DNA from: Trachythela sp. YZ-2020
Lineage: Eukaryota; Cnidaria; Anthozoa; Malacalcyonacea; Clavulariidae
DNA length: 64,000 nucleotides
Direction of reading: 5' to 3'
NCBI GenBank assembly: GCA_016169945.1
Contig: JADLSH010000387.1
Location: 2,480,001 to 2,544,000, forward strand
In this document: piece by piece, positions 48,410 to 59,550 of the stretch
Numbering within the stretch: position 1 is the stretch's first letter
How the letters are laid out: each line of letters opens with the position of its first letter
The notes under the pieces: model-generated
Database searches by the model: none
What the model was told of the DNA's origin: nothing
Seen by the model: only the letters and a program-made list of their open reading frames with translations
Translations under genes and position numbers: made by a program

Positions 48410-48897
48410 TTACATAAGAATCCACTTGTTGCCAACTTTTACTGAGAAATGCCTCATTCACTTTAAATATTTAACTTTTTCGAATTTTCGCCTCAGATCA
48501 GTGTATAGTATACTGTTCACCGAAAATAAGCGCGTTTTTCGGGAGACTGGATCTAGAATCTTTCATTAACAAATAAAGCATCAAAACTGAACAAATTTAG
48601 CCAAAATTATTGCAGTACGTCTAAATTCGTCTTTCTATTGCTATATAAAGGCAAATACACGAAATATACTCGAAATGGCAATGAATAAAAAAATAAAATT
48701 TACGAGCGTACGATGCAGGACTTGAACCCACGTTCTTCAAACTAAACTCGTTCGTACATATTATGCATTTCTCGCACTCCACCACACCTCATGTGGAAAT
48801 TATGTAAATTAATTTGTTATAAAGTAGCAATTCGTGCGCTATGTAATACTACACCCAGTCGACATATCTGTAGTATGCTATAATATACTACAATAAA

Positions 48898-49796
48898 ACA
48901 CGGCTACCAGCCGACGTTACCTGACAGTATACTAATAATACACTACAAGTCTACAATATATATTACACGGCTACCAGCCGAGATAATCTGTAGTATACTA
49001 TAATATACTACAATAAAACACGGCTACCAGCCGACGTTACCTGACAGTATACTAATAATACACTACAAGTCTACAATATATATTACACGGCTACCAGCCG
49101 AGATAATCTGTAGTATACTATAATATACTACAATAAAATACGGCTACCAGCCGACGTTACCTGACAGTATACTAATAATACACTACAATATACTGTATAC
49201 TACACGGCTGCCAGCCGAAATTATCTGTAGTATACTATAATATACTACAATAAAACACGGCTACCAGCCGACGTTACCTGTCAGTATACTAATAATACAC
49301 TACAATATACTGTATACTACACGGCTACCAGCCGAGATAATCTGTAGTATACTATAATATACTACAATAAAACACGGCTACCAGCCGACGTTACCTGACA
49401 GTATACTAATAATACACTACAAGTCTACAATATATATTACACGGCTACCAGCCGAGATAATCTGTAGTATACTATAATATACTACAATAAAACACGGCTA
49501 CCAGCCGACGTTTATACCTGACAGTATACTAATAATACACTACAATATATATTACACGGCTGCCAGCCGAGATAATCTGTAGTATACTATAATATACTAC
49601 AATAAAACACGGCTACCAGCCGACGTTACCTGTCAGTATACTAATAATACACTACAATATATACTACACGGCTACCAGTCGAGATAATCTGTAGTAGTGT
49701 AGTATACTATAATATACTACAATAAAATACGGCTACCAGCCGACGTTACCTGACAGTATACTAATAATACACTACAATATATACTACATCGGAGAT
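48898..49796 (+). repeat. Hairpin satellite array, left arm of FB2
   Basis: A higher-order unit of about 115-120 bp consists of two alternating submonomers. Each starts with the 13-nt hairpin CGGCTACCAGCCG (variant CGGCTGCCAGCCG): one is followed by ACGTTACCTGACAGTATACT, the other by AGATAATCTGTAGTATACTA. About 15 hairpins are visible. Confidence 0.9.
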
Positions 49797-50212
49797 GTAG
49801 TGATGTGCCATGTAATGCAACATATTGGATCAAAAAAAATTATCATAATGGCAGGCGCTGCGGCGCACAGCGTATTAAGGGCACGGTAAAGACCGGATGT
49901 CAAAACAAGCTAGTTCAAACTGTGTGCCGAACATATACAATATTTAATGTGCCCAACACCGTACAGCATTCCGCATAATTATCTGAAATATTGTCTAGTG
50001 CACCTATAATTATCAAATCAGATATACTTGTCATCAAGCAATTTATCTCAACACTTTATCACTGGCACTTTCGCAACTACGATATAGCCATCACCAAATT
50101 GTCCACCCTTCACGCGAACACTGATTCTGTAATAAAAGGGAAATACAAATCCCTATATGTGGCCCCCTTGACTGAAAATCCTGGTACGCCACTGACCAAG
50201 TATACTCCTACA

Positions 50213-51500
50213 GATAGCGTCGGCTGGTAGCCGTGTTTTATAACTTTATTGTAGTATATCATAGTGTACTACTAGTATATATTGTAGTGTATTATTAGTA
50301 TACTGTCAGGTAACGTCGGCTGGTAGCCGTGTTTTATTGTAGTATATTATAGTATACTACAGATTATCTCGGCTGGCAGCCGTGTAGTATATATTGTAGT
50401 GTATTATTAGTATACTGACAGGTAACGTCGGCTGGTAGCCGTGTTTTATTGTAGTATATTATAGTATACTACAGATAATCTCGGCTGGCAGCCGTGTAGT
50501 ATATATTGTAGTGTATTATTAGTATACTGACAGGTAACGTCGGCTGGTAGCCGTGTTTTATTGTAGTATATTATAGTATACTACAGATAATCTCGGCTGG
50601 CAGCCGTGTAGTATATATTGTAGTGTATTATTAGTATACTGTCAGGTAACGTCGGCTGGTAGCCGTGTTTTATTGTAGTATATTATAGTATACTACAGAT
50701 AATCTCGGCTGGCAGCCGTGTAGTATATATTGTAGTGTATTATTAGTATACTGACAGGTAACGTCGGCTGGTAGCCGTGTTTTATTGTAGTATATTATAG
50801 TATACTACAGATAATCTCGGCTGGCAGCCGTGTAGTATATATTGTAGTGTATTATTAGTATACTGTCAGGTAACGTCGGCTGGTAGCCGTGTTTTATTGT
50901 AGTATATTATAGTATACTACAGATAATCTCGGCTGGCAGCCGTGTAGTATATATTGTAGTGTATTATTAGTATACTGACAGGTAACGTCGGCTGGTAGCC
51001 GTGTTTTATTGTAGTATATTATAGTATACTACAGATAATCTCGGCTGGCAGCCGTGTAGTATATATTAATTGTAGTGTATTATTAGTATACTGTCAGGTA
51101 ACGTCGGCTGGTAGCCGTGTTTTATTGTAGTATATTATAGTATACTACAGATAATCTCGGCTGGCAGCCGTGTAGTATATATTGTAGTGTATTATTAGTA
51201 TACTGACAGGTAACGTCGGCTGGTAGCCATGTTTTATTGTAGTATATTATAGTATACTACAGATTATCTCGGCTGGCAGCCGTGTATAGTATATATTGTA
51301 GTGTATTATTAGTATACTGTCAGGTATAAACGTCGGCTGGTAGCCGTGTTTTATTGTAGTATATTATAGTATACTACAGATTATCTCGGCTGGTAGCCGT
51401 GTAATATATATTGTAGACTTGTAGTGTATTATTAGTATACTGTCAGGTAACGTCGGCTGGTAGCCGTGTTTTATTGTAGTATATTATAGCATACTACAGA
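50213..51500 (-). repeat. Hairpin satellite array, right arm of FB2 (inverted)
   Basis: Inverse orientation of the left array, with the same two submonomers and about 20 hairpins CGGCTGGTAGCCG / CGGCTGGCAGCCG. Copies within this array are more uniform than in the left one, suggesting recent local homogenisation. Confidence 0.9.
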
Positions 51501-51564
51501 TATGTCGACTGGGTGTAGTATTACATAGCGCACGAAGTGCTACTTTATAACAAATTAATTTACA

Positions 51565-51662
51565 TAATTTCCGCATCAGGTGTGGTGGAGTGCGGGAAAT
51601 GTATAATATGTACGAACGAGTTTAGTTTTTGAAGAACGTGGGTTCAAGTCCTGCATCGTACG
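51565..51662 (+). repeat. tRNA-like A/B-box segment in FB2 arm (inverted twin at about 48710-48810)
   Basis: GTGTGGTGGAGTGCGG resembles a pol III A box. About 55 nt later GTGGGTTCAAGTCCTGC is a good T-arm/B box, ending near TGCATCGTACGC. The same segment appears inverted in the left arm. It does not fold as a full tRNA by eye, so a tRNA-derived SINE-like or relic promoter is the best call. Confidence 0.45.
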
Positions 51663-52200
51663 CTCGTAAATTTTATGTTTTTATTCATTGCCATTTCGAG
51701 TATATTTCGTGTATTTGCCTTTATATAGCAATAGAAAGACGAATTTAGACGTACTGCAATAATTTTGGCTAAATTTGTTCAGTTTTGATGCTTTATTTGT
51801 TAATGAAAGATTCTAGATCCAGTCTCCCGAAAAACGCGCTTATTTTCGGTCAATAGTATACTATAGTACAGCCCGGCTGGCAGCCGATCAATCGGAGACA
51901 TTTTTCCGGCTGTCAGCCGACGTCAAACGCGCTAATCGGGTGATAAGATCTATATGACTAATTTGAGGTCAAACATGAGGTCATTTGACATTCTTTGTCA
52001 GGAAATCTTGACTCGCCTTTCTAACTGTTGCTATAATGCAAAAGCTCACTTCCCTTGTGGTCGTTTGAGCACTCTGGCCCCAAGACACTTCACGCATGTC
52101 TGGATGCGCATGTGTCTGAGTATTGTACCACATGCGCTTGGTGAGGGCAAGAGTATGGTGTATAAATACGAAGTCACTCGCATCTAGACTGCGTTACAAG

Positions 52201-52244
52201 CTGCACTGACGAGCCGTTGAACGGCGAAACATGCATGTCTGCAG
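52201..52244 (+). ncRNA. Hammerhead ribozyme 1 (type I, short stem III)
   Basis: Stem I CTGCA/TGCAG, catalytic CTGACGA, stem II GCCG-TTGAA-CGGC, GAAA, a very short stem III (ACAT..ATGT), and cleavage site GTC after 52239. All core nucleotides fit the consensus (N7 = C). Such a short stem III usually cleaves as a dimer. Confidence 0.88.
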
Positions 52245-52482
52245 ATTTGACTATATATGCTCCTTCACTTGTGTTGTTGAGCACTCTGTGAGGTTAATTG
52301 GTGGCTAATAAGCTATAATGCAAAAGCTCACTTCCCTTGTGGTCGTTTGAGCACTCTGGCCCCAAGACACTTCACGCATGTCTGGATGCGCATGTGTCTG
52401 AGTATTGTACCACATGCGCTTGGTGAGGGCAAGAGTATGGTGTATAAATACGAAGTCACTCGCATCTAGACTGCGTTACAAG

Positions 52483-52526
52483 CTGCACTGACGAGCCGTT
52501 GAACGGCGAAACATGCATGTCTGCAG
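52483..52526 (+). ncRNA. Hammerhead ribozyme 2
   Basis: Same sequence as the first motif, 282 nt downstream. Predicted cleavage after 52521. Confidence 0.88.
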
Positions 52527-52764
52527 ATTTGACTATATATGCTTCTTCACTTGTGTTGTTGAGCACTCTGTGAGGTTAATTGGTGGCTAATAAGCTATAA
52601 TGCAAAAGCTCACTTCCCTTGTGGTCGTTTGAGCACTCTGGCCCCAAGACACTTCACGCATGTCTGGATGCGCATGTGTCTGAGTATTGTACCACATGCG
52701 CTTGGTGAGGGCAAGAGTATGGTGTATAAATACGAAGTCACTCGCATCTAGACTGCGTTACAAG

Positions 52765-52808
52765 CTGCACTGACGAGCCGTTGAACGGCGAAACATGCAT
52801 GTCTGCAG
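52765..52808 (+). ncRNA. Hammerhead ribozyme 3
   Basis: Same core again; predicted cleavage after 52803. The sequence diverges into (TA)n shortly afterwards. Confidence 0.88.
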
Positions 52809-52812
52809 ATTT

Positions 52813-52843
<31 letters not shown>

Positions 52844-52847
<4 letters not shown>

Positions 52848-54100
52848 GGTTTCGTTGATTATATAAACTTTTGGCAGAGTGCTCAATGGATATCCAGAAC
52901 ATTTAAAATCAACTACTCAAAAAATTTTACTAGGCATCTTTATTACTTTTAGGCATCTTTATTACTATTTAGTTTGGCACTCATCAGATAAATTAGCCTA
53001 ATGACTAGAAGAAAAAACTTTACAGTATTATACAATATTACAAGTGGATGAAAGCTGAAAATTAATCCTATTTACAAAGCACGCAAAGCAATTAACATGT
53101 TAGCTGACAAATTGACAGGACGCGCAAATATTATCTTATCTACACTAAACCTGACGCCAAGGTTAGACACGGCGCGCGAAAATAGCGATAAAGTGTTTAG
53201 TGGTCTTTAAATGCTCATTAAAAGGAATGTTTTTGCACGGAATATTTCGATTACTTCGATAGTCGAATTTCGAACGGAGTAGAATAGTATTTTTACATCT
53301 GTCAAAAGTATATTTTGAGCTAGTGCGATATATTATGTTTTACTTTAATTAAGAGTAAATAAAACTGAGGACTGGGGCAAAAAGATTGCGTAAGTCTCTG
53401 GTTTCTTTTTTATTAGCTAAAAGTCAAAAGAAACCAGAAAAATACAAAATTACGCGAAAATTTGTCTATTTTGTCATCAATTTTTCGATTGGGACTATTC
53501 TACAATCAATTATTTTTCGATACTGTAATATAAATACAGATGTGGACGAAGAAGTGGCATTTATCGGGCAGAGAAGCGGCTAGACATTGCAATGGCGACA
53601 TAATTGAGGAAATGTCGAAGGACACAAAATCGAAGATAAAATACATGGCACTACTCCAAAAGCCGACGAAACTTGGTTGAATTATTCTTTAGTCAACTAG
53701 CATTGTGTTAAAGTACAACATTTGGATGATACGTGCGAGGCTCGATCGGCGATAAAAAGCAAACAAATCGGCAAAATATGGCTGAAATCGTGTTCTGGCG
53801 GGGGTAAGTGAAATGAAATGTGTTATATCTCAACAAAACAATATCACTCCTTATGAAATTTATAATAATTATATTAAAATAAGCATATTTTTTCATCCTA
53901 TGACAAAAATGTTTAGGAAATGACTTTGGCAGGTCAATGAGTAATGTGATGCATAATTAGCAGTTGACCTGGGATGGTGCATGGTCATTTTCTTGTAAAA
54001 TATGATACCTAGACAAATTTCCACCTCCAGTGACCACCCCTAAAAGCAACCATTTTAAACACTATAAGCAATTCAAAAAGCCTGTAGCTTTGGCGGTTCA
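52844..54100. other. Intergenic; no gene recognised
   Basis: A 65-aa frame at 53386-53583 and other short frames have no recognisable domain. No repeat structure is obvious. Confidence 0.4.
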
Positions 54101-54115
54101 GGATTTAGAGATATG

Positions 54116-54545
54116 TCGAACACGGATATGGGAATAAAACACGGATGGGAGAATAAAACACGGATGAGGGGATAAAACACGGATATGGGAATAAAACACG
54201 GATGAGGGGACTGAAACACGGATATGGGGATAAAACACGGATGAGGGGATAAAACACGAATATGGGAATAAAACACGGATGGGGGGGTAAAACACGGATG
54301 AGGGGATAAAACACGAATGCGGGGATAAAACACGGATGGGGGGGTAAAACACGGATGAGGGGATAAAACACGAATGCGGGGATAAAACACGAATGAGGGG
54401 ATAAAACACGGATGGGGGGGATAAAACACGGATGAGGGGATAAAATACGGATGAGGGGATAAAACACGGATTGGGGGATAAAACACGGATTGGGGGATAA
54501 AACACGGATGGGGGGTAAAACACGGATATGGGGATAAAATACGTG
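54116..54545 (-). repeat. Minisatellite array, left (GGATGAGGGGATAAAACAC)
   Basis: About 22 units of 18-20 bp, with variants GGATATGGGAATAAAACAC and GAATGCGGGGATAAAACAC. Long frames reading HPCFIPSSVFYP in several phases are artefacts of the repeat. Confidence 0.92.
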
Positions 54546-55779
54546 GATGAGATAATAATTATATTGCCCAACATTTTTTAGTATTCAAATGTACTGAGAA
54601 ATAAAACGTTGATACTCTATAGACTAGCATAGATTAGAAGTAAAGTTTCTAAAGGCTGATATACGTAGACTGCGCATTCAATAAGTGCGAACTTCTGCGC
54701 GCGTTTGTTGGAAGAAGATAAGGTAATACTTTTTGTTTAATATACTTTTGAGAATACCAGATAACCGATGGAGATCTGTTTCTTGTCGGAGGAGTTTCCA
54801 TTTACGCGGATCTGATTATAACTGCGAAGTGCTTTGTTTCCACTGTTTAAGCGGTAGATTATTTTTATAATGCAACATGAATTTTGCTTGTATAAGGATA
54901 ACACTTTTTAGTTAACCTTGAAATTAAACTTGCCACACTCTCATGAGGTTGTATTCCCACGCTTATATATACAACATAATAATCTACGCCATAACACGCC
55001 GGCAGATCACAAGGCGAATTTATAGTTTCATAACCACAAAAAGTACGCGTTTGTCATTTAATTTATGTTACCGGGTTAAATGTTTTCTTATAATAAATTT
55101 TCACATAACTTTAACGTTTGCAATACCTGAATATGTAATATCAAATCAATGTCAAAACAAAATTAGTGATGAATTACTGGAAATTTCAACTTGTGGACAT
55201 GGTCATGGAAACGTTTTATTTTATACAACTGAGGCTGCACTCAAATACTGCATTTTTCACGGATACGTACGTACGTACACGGAAAACTTTAATTCCTTCT
55301 AATTTTTATTTAGCTATAAAATACGTGAACAAATAGATACTAAATCATTCAAAGTACGTACTAAATGCTACAGAGTCATTCATGTGGCTGTTCGGCTATG
55401 CCATAAATAACATTAACTCGATTTAGACTTTCTTGTGTAGACATACGTTTGAAAAACGCAGCACTGGAAAGCACCCTTTATTAACTAAATAACCGAATAT
55501 TATTAAAGTTCATGTATATTATCTATATACTTTGACAAGGTTAATAAAGTCTATACCAATAGATCGTATAACTCAACAGCACTACAAATGTTATGCAAAT
55601 GTTAGCAAAACTTATGTTAAAATCTTAGCTAAAAATTATGGATACATTCAATGCATTGTTTAAATTTATTAAATGCATTTTTGGTAAGCCGACAATAAAT
55701 GCCGACCGCGTCAGTTTAAACTTTAAACCAAGGGCAACAAAACAACTTGTCAGGTAGAACATGAGAAGCTTTAATTTGC

Positions 55780-56050
55780 AACACTTGTCATGAGAAGCCT
55801 TTGCGACATTTGTCATGAGAAGCCTTTTGCACTAATCACTTCACTGCATGAGAAGCCTTTGCAACACTTCCCATGTTTTGGCATTTATTCAAAATCACCT
55901 TATTCTGGCTATGATTTGTATCAAATATATAAAATATCTTGTCGTAGACTGTATACAAAAAAAACAATAAATAACAACGCGTACTTTTTGTGGTTATCAA
56001 ACTATAAATTCGTCTTGAAATCTACATGAGAAGCCTTGTCATGTCGCTTC
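55780..56050 (+). repeat. Irregular ATGAGAAGCCTTTG repeat
   Basis: Four to six spaced copies of CATGAGAAGCCTT(TG), with duplicated flanks CCCATGTTTTGGCATTTATTC (55871 and 56050), in the centre of FB1. Confidence 0.6.
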
Positions 56051-56141
56051 CCATGTTTTGGCATTTATTCAAAATTACCTTATTTTAAGATTTGTATCAA
56101 AATTCATTACAAAATATCTTGTCATACATTTAACCCGGTAA

Positions 56142-57287
56142 GGGGCGGACCATTAGATTTTTGAGGGGGGGGTTGGAAGAATTGCTCTCGGAAGGAAAAT
56201 TTTTTTTCGCTGCCAAGTAGCGCAAGCATTTTCTTTTAACCAAAAGGATGTGCATGGATTTTTTTTCGAATCTTGAATATTGCATGATATTTTTTTTGAT
56301 CACATTTAAATTTTTCTCCACAAGTACTTTTATATTAAGAAGATAATTCTTTTGAATCGGGTGGATAATTCGACTGAGACAAATTTTATAATTCACCTGT
56401 CGAATTTAATTGAGTTATACGACGCATACAATTAAATAATGCGTCGTACCAGGACTACGACTACGCGCGGCAGCTCGTCAACGCGCCTTCAAAACAAAGA
56501 AATTTTGGAATAATTTGTGGTCCTAGGAGTATTCTCAACTGCGTAGTCATGCTCAACACAACGTCAAACTACTATCACATGTTTGTAAAGTTACTCGAAT
56601 ATTACGCTTCAAACATTCATTACAGTAATCAAATTCCACAATGCTATTCCTATATCAGGGGCGTAGGAACGTATTCAACATTAGGGGGGCCCAAGCTTAA
56701 ATTTGTAGCCCCCAGATCGCCGGAAACGGCCGTTTCAGAGTCATATCTACCTCTTTTAGTTAGTTTGTTCAGGGAACTAAGCTGTTTCCATCATTTTCAT
56801 GAAAATTCTTTTATTTTTTGGGGGGCCGAAAAATATTCTGGCCCCCCCTCATATAATATTGGGGGGGCCGCGGCCCCCCCGGCCTCCCGCTTCCTACGCC
56901 ACTGTCCTATATCACTATATGTACATGTAGATCATTTAAAACTCCCTTGTTTCAAACTGTATACCACCTTTTTAAACATAGAAACAGTGTGACGGTAACC
57001 CTTTCCCAGACGTGTAAGGAATGAGTCCTGTTCTATCATTTGCTATTTTTGGCTTCATATTTTGGTTTAATACGTTTCAGAGTTCAGACTGAAGTTGGAC
57101 TTTCATGTATACAGCTCAGTAGACAAAAACTTCAACTTGCAAGATTTTTTAACCTCATCATTCCTGCACGATATATTTTTTTCGAACTTTCCGCGTAAAA
57201 ATTATTTTTTTCCTTGTTTCTGAGTCTGTAAGATATTTTTTTCCAAATTCTTCCAACCCCCCCCTCAAAAATCTAATGGTCGGCCCC
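56142..57287. mobile_element. PIF/Harbinger-type MITE with TAA duplication
   Basis: TAA at 56139-56141 and 57288-57290 flanks TIRs GGGGCGGACCATTAGATTTT / inverted near-copy beginning GGGGCCGACCATTAG. The other arm of FB1 preserves the empty site (CCCGGTAACATAAAT read from 55080 backwards) with a single TAA. That confirms both boundary and duplication. It contains a nested hAT MITE (56656-56904). Confidence 0.82.
56656..56904. mobile_element. hAT-type MITE (249 bp)
   Basis: A perfect 8-bp duplication TCCTATAT (56648-56655 and 56905-56912) flanks ends CAGGGGCGTAGGAACG and inverted CTTCCTACGCCACTG. G/C-rich subterminal runs; non-coding. Confidence 0.87.
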
Positions 57288-57491
57288 TAACATAAATTAA
57301 ATGACAAACGCGTACTTTTTGTGGTTATCAAACTATAAATTCGCCTTGTAATCTGCCGGCGTCTTGCACTGCGAGTTAATTATAATCAGATCCGCGTAAA
57401 TAGTGGAAACTTCCCTGACAAGAAACAAATCTCCATCGGTTATCTGGTATTCTCAAAAGTATATTAATAACTACTTACTAACTGAGCGTGA

Positions 57492-57593
57492 GGTCTGTAC
57501 GGTAAAATATCAAGCTGAGGTCTTGCTGTATTGACCGAGCGATAGCGAGGTCAATACAGCAAGACCGAGGCTTGATATTTTACCGTACAGACC
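57492..57593. repeat. ~100-bp hairpin palindrome
   Basis: GGTCTGTACGGTAAAATATC, AAGC, and AGGTCTTGCTGTATTGACC are mirrored after a short loop GAGCGATAGCGA. Arms are ~45 bp with two mismatches. Confidence 0.85.
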
Positions 57594-58169
57594 GAACAGT
57601 CGAAGTTAGTAAGTTGTTTATTATATGGCATTTCAGACAACAAAAAACAAGTCATTTTGCCAAAAAATGGTCACGTGAGGGCAAAGTACAAAGTCCGAAA
57701 CTCAAAGCCGGTCATTTTAATTCAAATGTCAAAATAATTTCAATGATACGAATTTGTCTTAGTTTTTTACAAATTTATCTAATCTTAGCTTAGTAAAACT
57801 ACTCTACAGTACCATTTATAGAATAAAATATAAAATTAATAGAAAATATAGTGATATTGAGCTATCGGTCAAGGACAAAAACAACTTTGCATGTTCGAAA
57901 AAACAAAAATATTCTTGACTGTTTTAGTTAAAAAACATCGTAAAATTTACCTTAATATTTCGACTTGAGCCAACAAAACTTGATTTTATCCCTTGTAGTT
58001 ATCCCTTTTCCGTATTTTCCGTTTACTTTTCATTGTTTTAAATTATTTTTAAGGATTTTTTAATGCTTTTATTGGTTTGAAATGTGTTCAAGTCGTCGCA
58101 GGGCAATAAGAATACCGTATTGCCCGTGGGCAATACGGGAAAATCCTGCCTCGTCAGCAACCAATCAGA

Positions 58170-58895
58170 TTTAGACGGCCGGCCAAAGTTATAAAAGTTA
58201 GACTCCGATGGCATTTTTTGTTACAAGTTGCCAACAGGCATTTTCTTAAAGCTTATGCATTGGCGAACAAGACTATATAATTATGTTGCCACCTCTGATT
58301 TTGAATTTACCGCCAAAAATTTGAGAATTTTAGAGTTTTGCCTATTGAATTACTATAATAGCAAAAAATGCAGAATTTCAAGTTCACTTTTAACAAAAAT
58401 AAACTACCGTATGCCAATAGAACGTTCACCAAAAAGTATACATAAGACAATTAAATGGCTAATGCGATTTTTCAAGCCCGTTTTGAGTTAAAGAAGGTTA
58501 AAGTTGGCAAATAGTAACTGAATAGCATTAATTAGTGCTGAATAGCATTAATTAGTGCATTTTCTGCATTTTTGAGCGTCAACAACTCAAAATACGGTAT
58601 GAAAAACGTACAACTCGTTTAAATGTCTTATATATACTTTTTTGTGAACTTTCTAATGATATAGTTTATTTTTGTAAAACGTCAATATGAAATTTTGAAT
58701 TTTTTTGCTGTTATAGTAATTCAATAGGAAAAATTTATTAATTCTCAAATTTTTGGCTGTAAATTCAAAATCAGAGATGACAACATATATAGTCTTGTTC
58801 GCCAATGCATAAGCTTTAAGAAAATGCCTGTTGGCAACTTGTAACAAACAATGCCATCAAACACTTTTTCTGGGCACATTTTTAAGAGTTGGCCG
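58170..58895. mobile_element. Palindromic element (~240-bp arms)
   Basis: The left arm (about 58170-58410: CGGCCGGCC, GTTACAAGTTGCCAACAGGC, GCTTATGCATTGGCGAACAAG) is mirrored at about 58655-58895. Short open frames in both arms (87 and 64 aa) are mirror images of the repeat. It is nested in the right arm of FB1. Confidence 0.7.
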
Positions 58896-59179
58896 GCCGT
58901 CTAGCTAATTGCGAGATTCACCAAAACAAGCACTTGCCATATAATAAATAAAAAGTATTACCTTATCTTCTTCCAACAAATGCGCGCAGAAGTTCGCACT
59001 TATTGAATACGCAGTGACGTATATCAGCCTTTAGAAACTTTAGTTCTATGTCAGTCTACGGGTTCCAGTTTTACTGAGAAGAGAGTATCAACGTTTTACT
59101 TGTCAGTACATTTAAATACTAAAAAATGTTGGGCAATTATGATCTCATCCACAGAATAGGAAACATCCTATTCTGTGCC

Positions 59180-59550
59180 TCATCCGTATTTTATCCCCAT
59201 ATCCGTGTTTTACCCCCTCATCCGTATTTTATCCCCCAATCCGTGTTTTATCCCCTCATCCGTGTTTTATCCCCCCATCCGTGTTTTATCCCCTTATCCG
59301 TGTTTTATCCCCTCATCCGTGTTTTATCCCCTCATCCGTGTTTTATCCCCTCATCCGTGTTTTATCCCCCCATCCGTGTTTTATCCCCTCATCCGTGTTT
59401 TATCCCCCCATCCGTGTTTTATCCCCTCATCCTTGTTTTATCCCCTCATCCGTGTTTTATCCCCATATCCGTGTTTTATCCACTCATCCGTATCCGTATC
59501 CGTGCCATCCGTATCCGTATCCGTGCCATCCGTATCCGTGTTTTATCCCA
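59180..59550 (+). repeat. Minisatellite array, right (TCATCCGTGTTTTATCCCC)
   Basis: Inverse orientation of the 54116-54545 array, about 19 units, ending in CCGTATCCGTATCCGTGCCAT subrepeats. Frames through it are artefacts. Confidence 0.92.

Larger units (their letters stand above)
48515..51852. mobile_element. Fold-back element FB2 with hairpin-satellite arms
   Basis: The direct flank ATAGTATACT occurs on both sides (48505-48514 and 51853-51862). Inverted ends ACCGAAAATAAGCGCG are followed by ~330-bp unique arms (48520-48850 and 51540-51845), then facing satellite arrays, with a unique centre at about 49797-50212. It inserted into the right TIR of the nuclease transposon. There is no transposase; a 79-aa frame in the centre is unrecognised. 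Confidence 0.82.
41060..51942. mobile_element. 10.9-kb TIR transposon encoding a FEN1-like nuclease protein
   Basis: Inverted ends begin CACCCGATTAGCGCGTTTGA and match for about 80 bp before the first interruption. They are flanked by the 7-bp duplication ATAAGAT. The TIR then continues beyond insertions: 42105-42185 at the left corresponds to about 48410-48510 at the right. Each end carries two hairpins CGGCT-NNN-AGCCG (41083-41095, 41116-41128; 51874-51886, 51907-51919). Two later elements interrupt it (41163-42104 palindrome; 48515-51852 fold-back). Without them the element is about 6.6 kb. Its only gene is the minus-strand ~1,500-aa reading frame at 42681-47666. I do not recognise the superfamily from end sequence or duplication length. 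Confidence 0.82.
52031..52823 (+). repeat. 282-bp tandem repeat with hammerhead ribozymes (retrozyme-like)
   Basis: About 2.8 near-identical units start at 52031, 52313 and 52595 with CTATAATGCAAAAGCTCACT. Every unit contains one hammerhead motif, and cleavage sites are exactly 282 nt apart (after 52239, 52521 and 52803). This is the arrangement of animal retrozymes, which spread as small self-cleaved circular RNAs. The array ends in a (TA)n run at about 52815-52843 and lies 80 bp outside the nuclease transposon. A 77-aa open frame at 51954-52187 overlapping it is not considered coding. Confidence 0.85.

Noticed and set aside
48898..49796. CRISPR-like array of palindromic repeats and spacers
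   Set aside because: Spacers are themselves repeated and near-identical, the genome is eukaryotic, and the array is one arm of an inverted repeat.
51954..52187. 77-aa frame upstream of the hammerhead
   Set aside because: It runs into the non-coding retrozyme unit, and no domain is recognised.
54073..54574. 120-158 aa frames reading HPCFIPSSVFYP repeats
   Set aside because: Three overlapping frames on one strand, all produced by an 18-20 bp minisatellite; there is no start context and the same text appears in the inverted array at 59126-59669.
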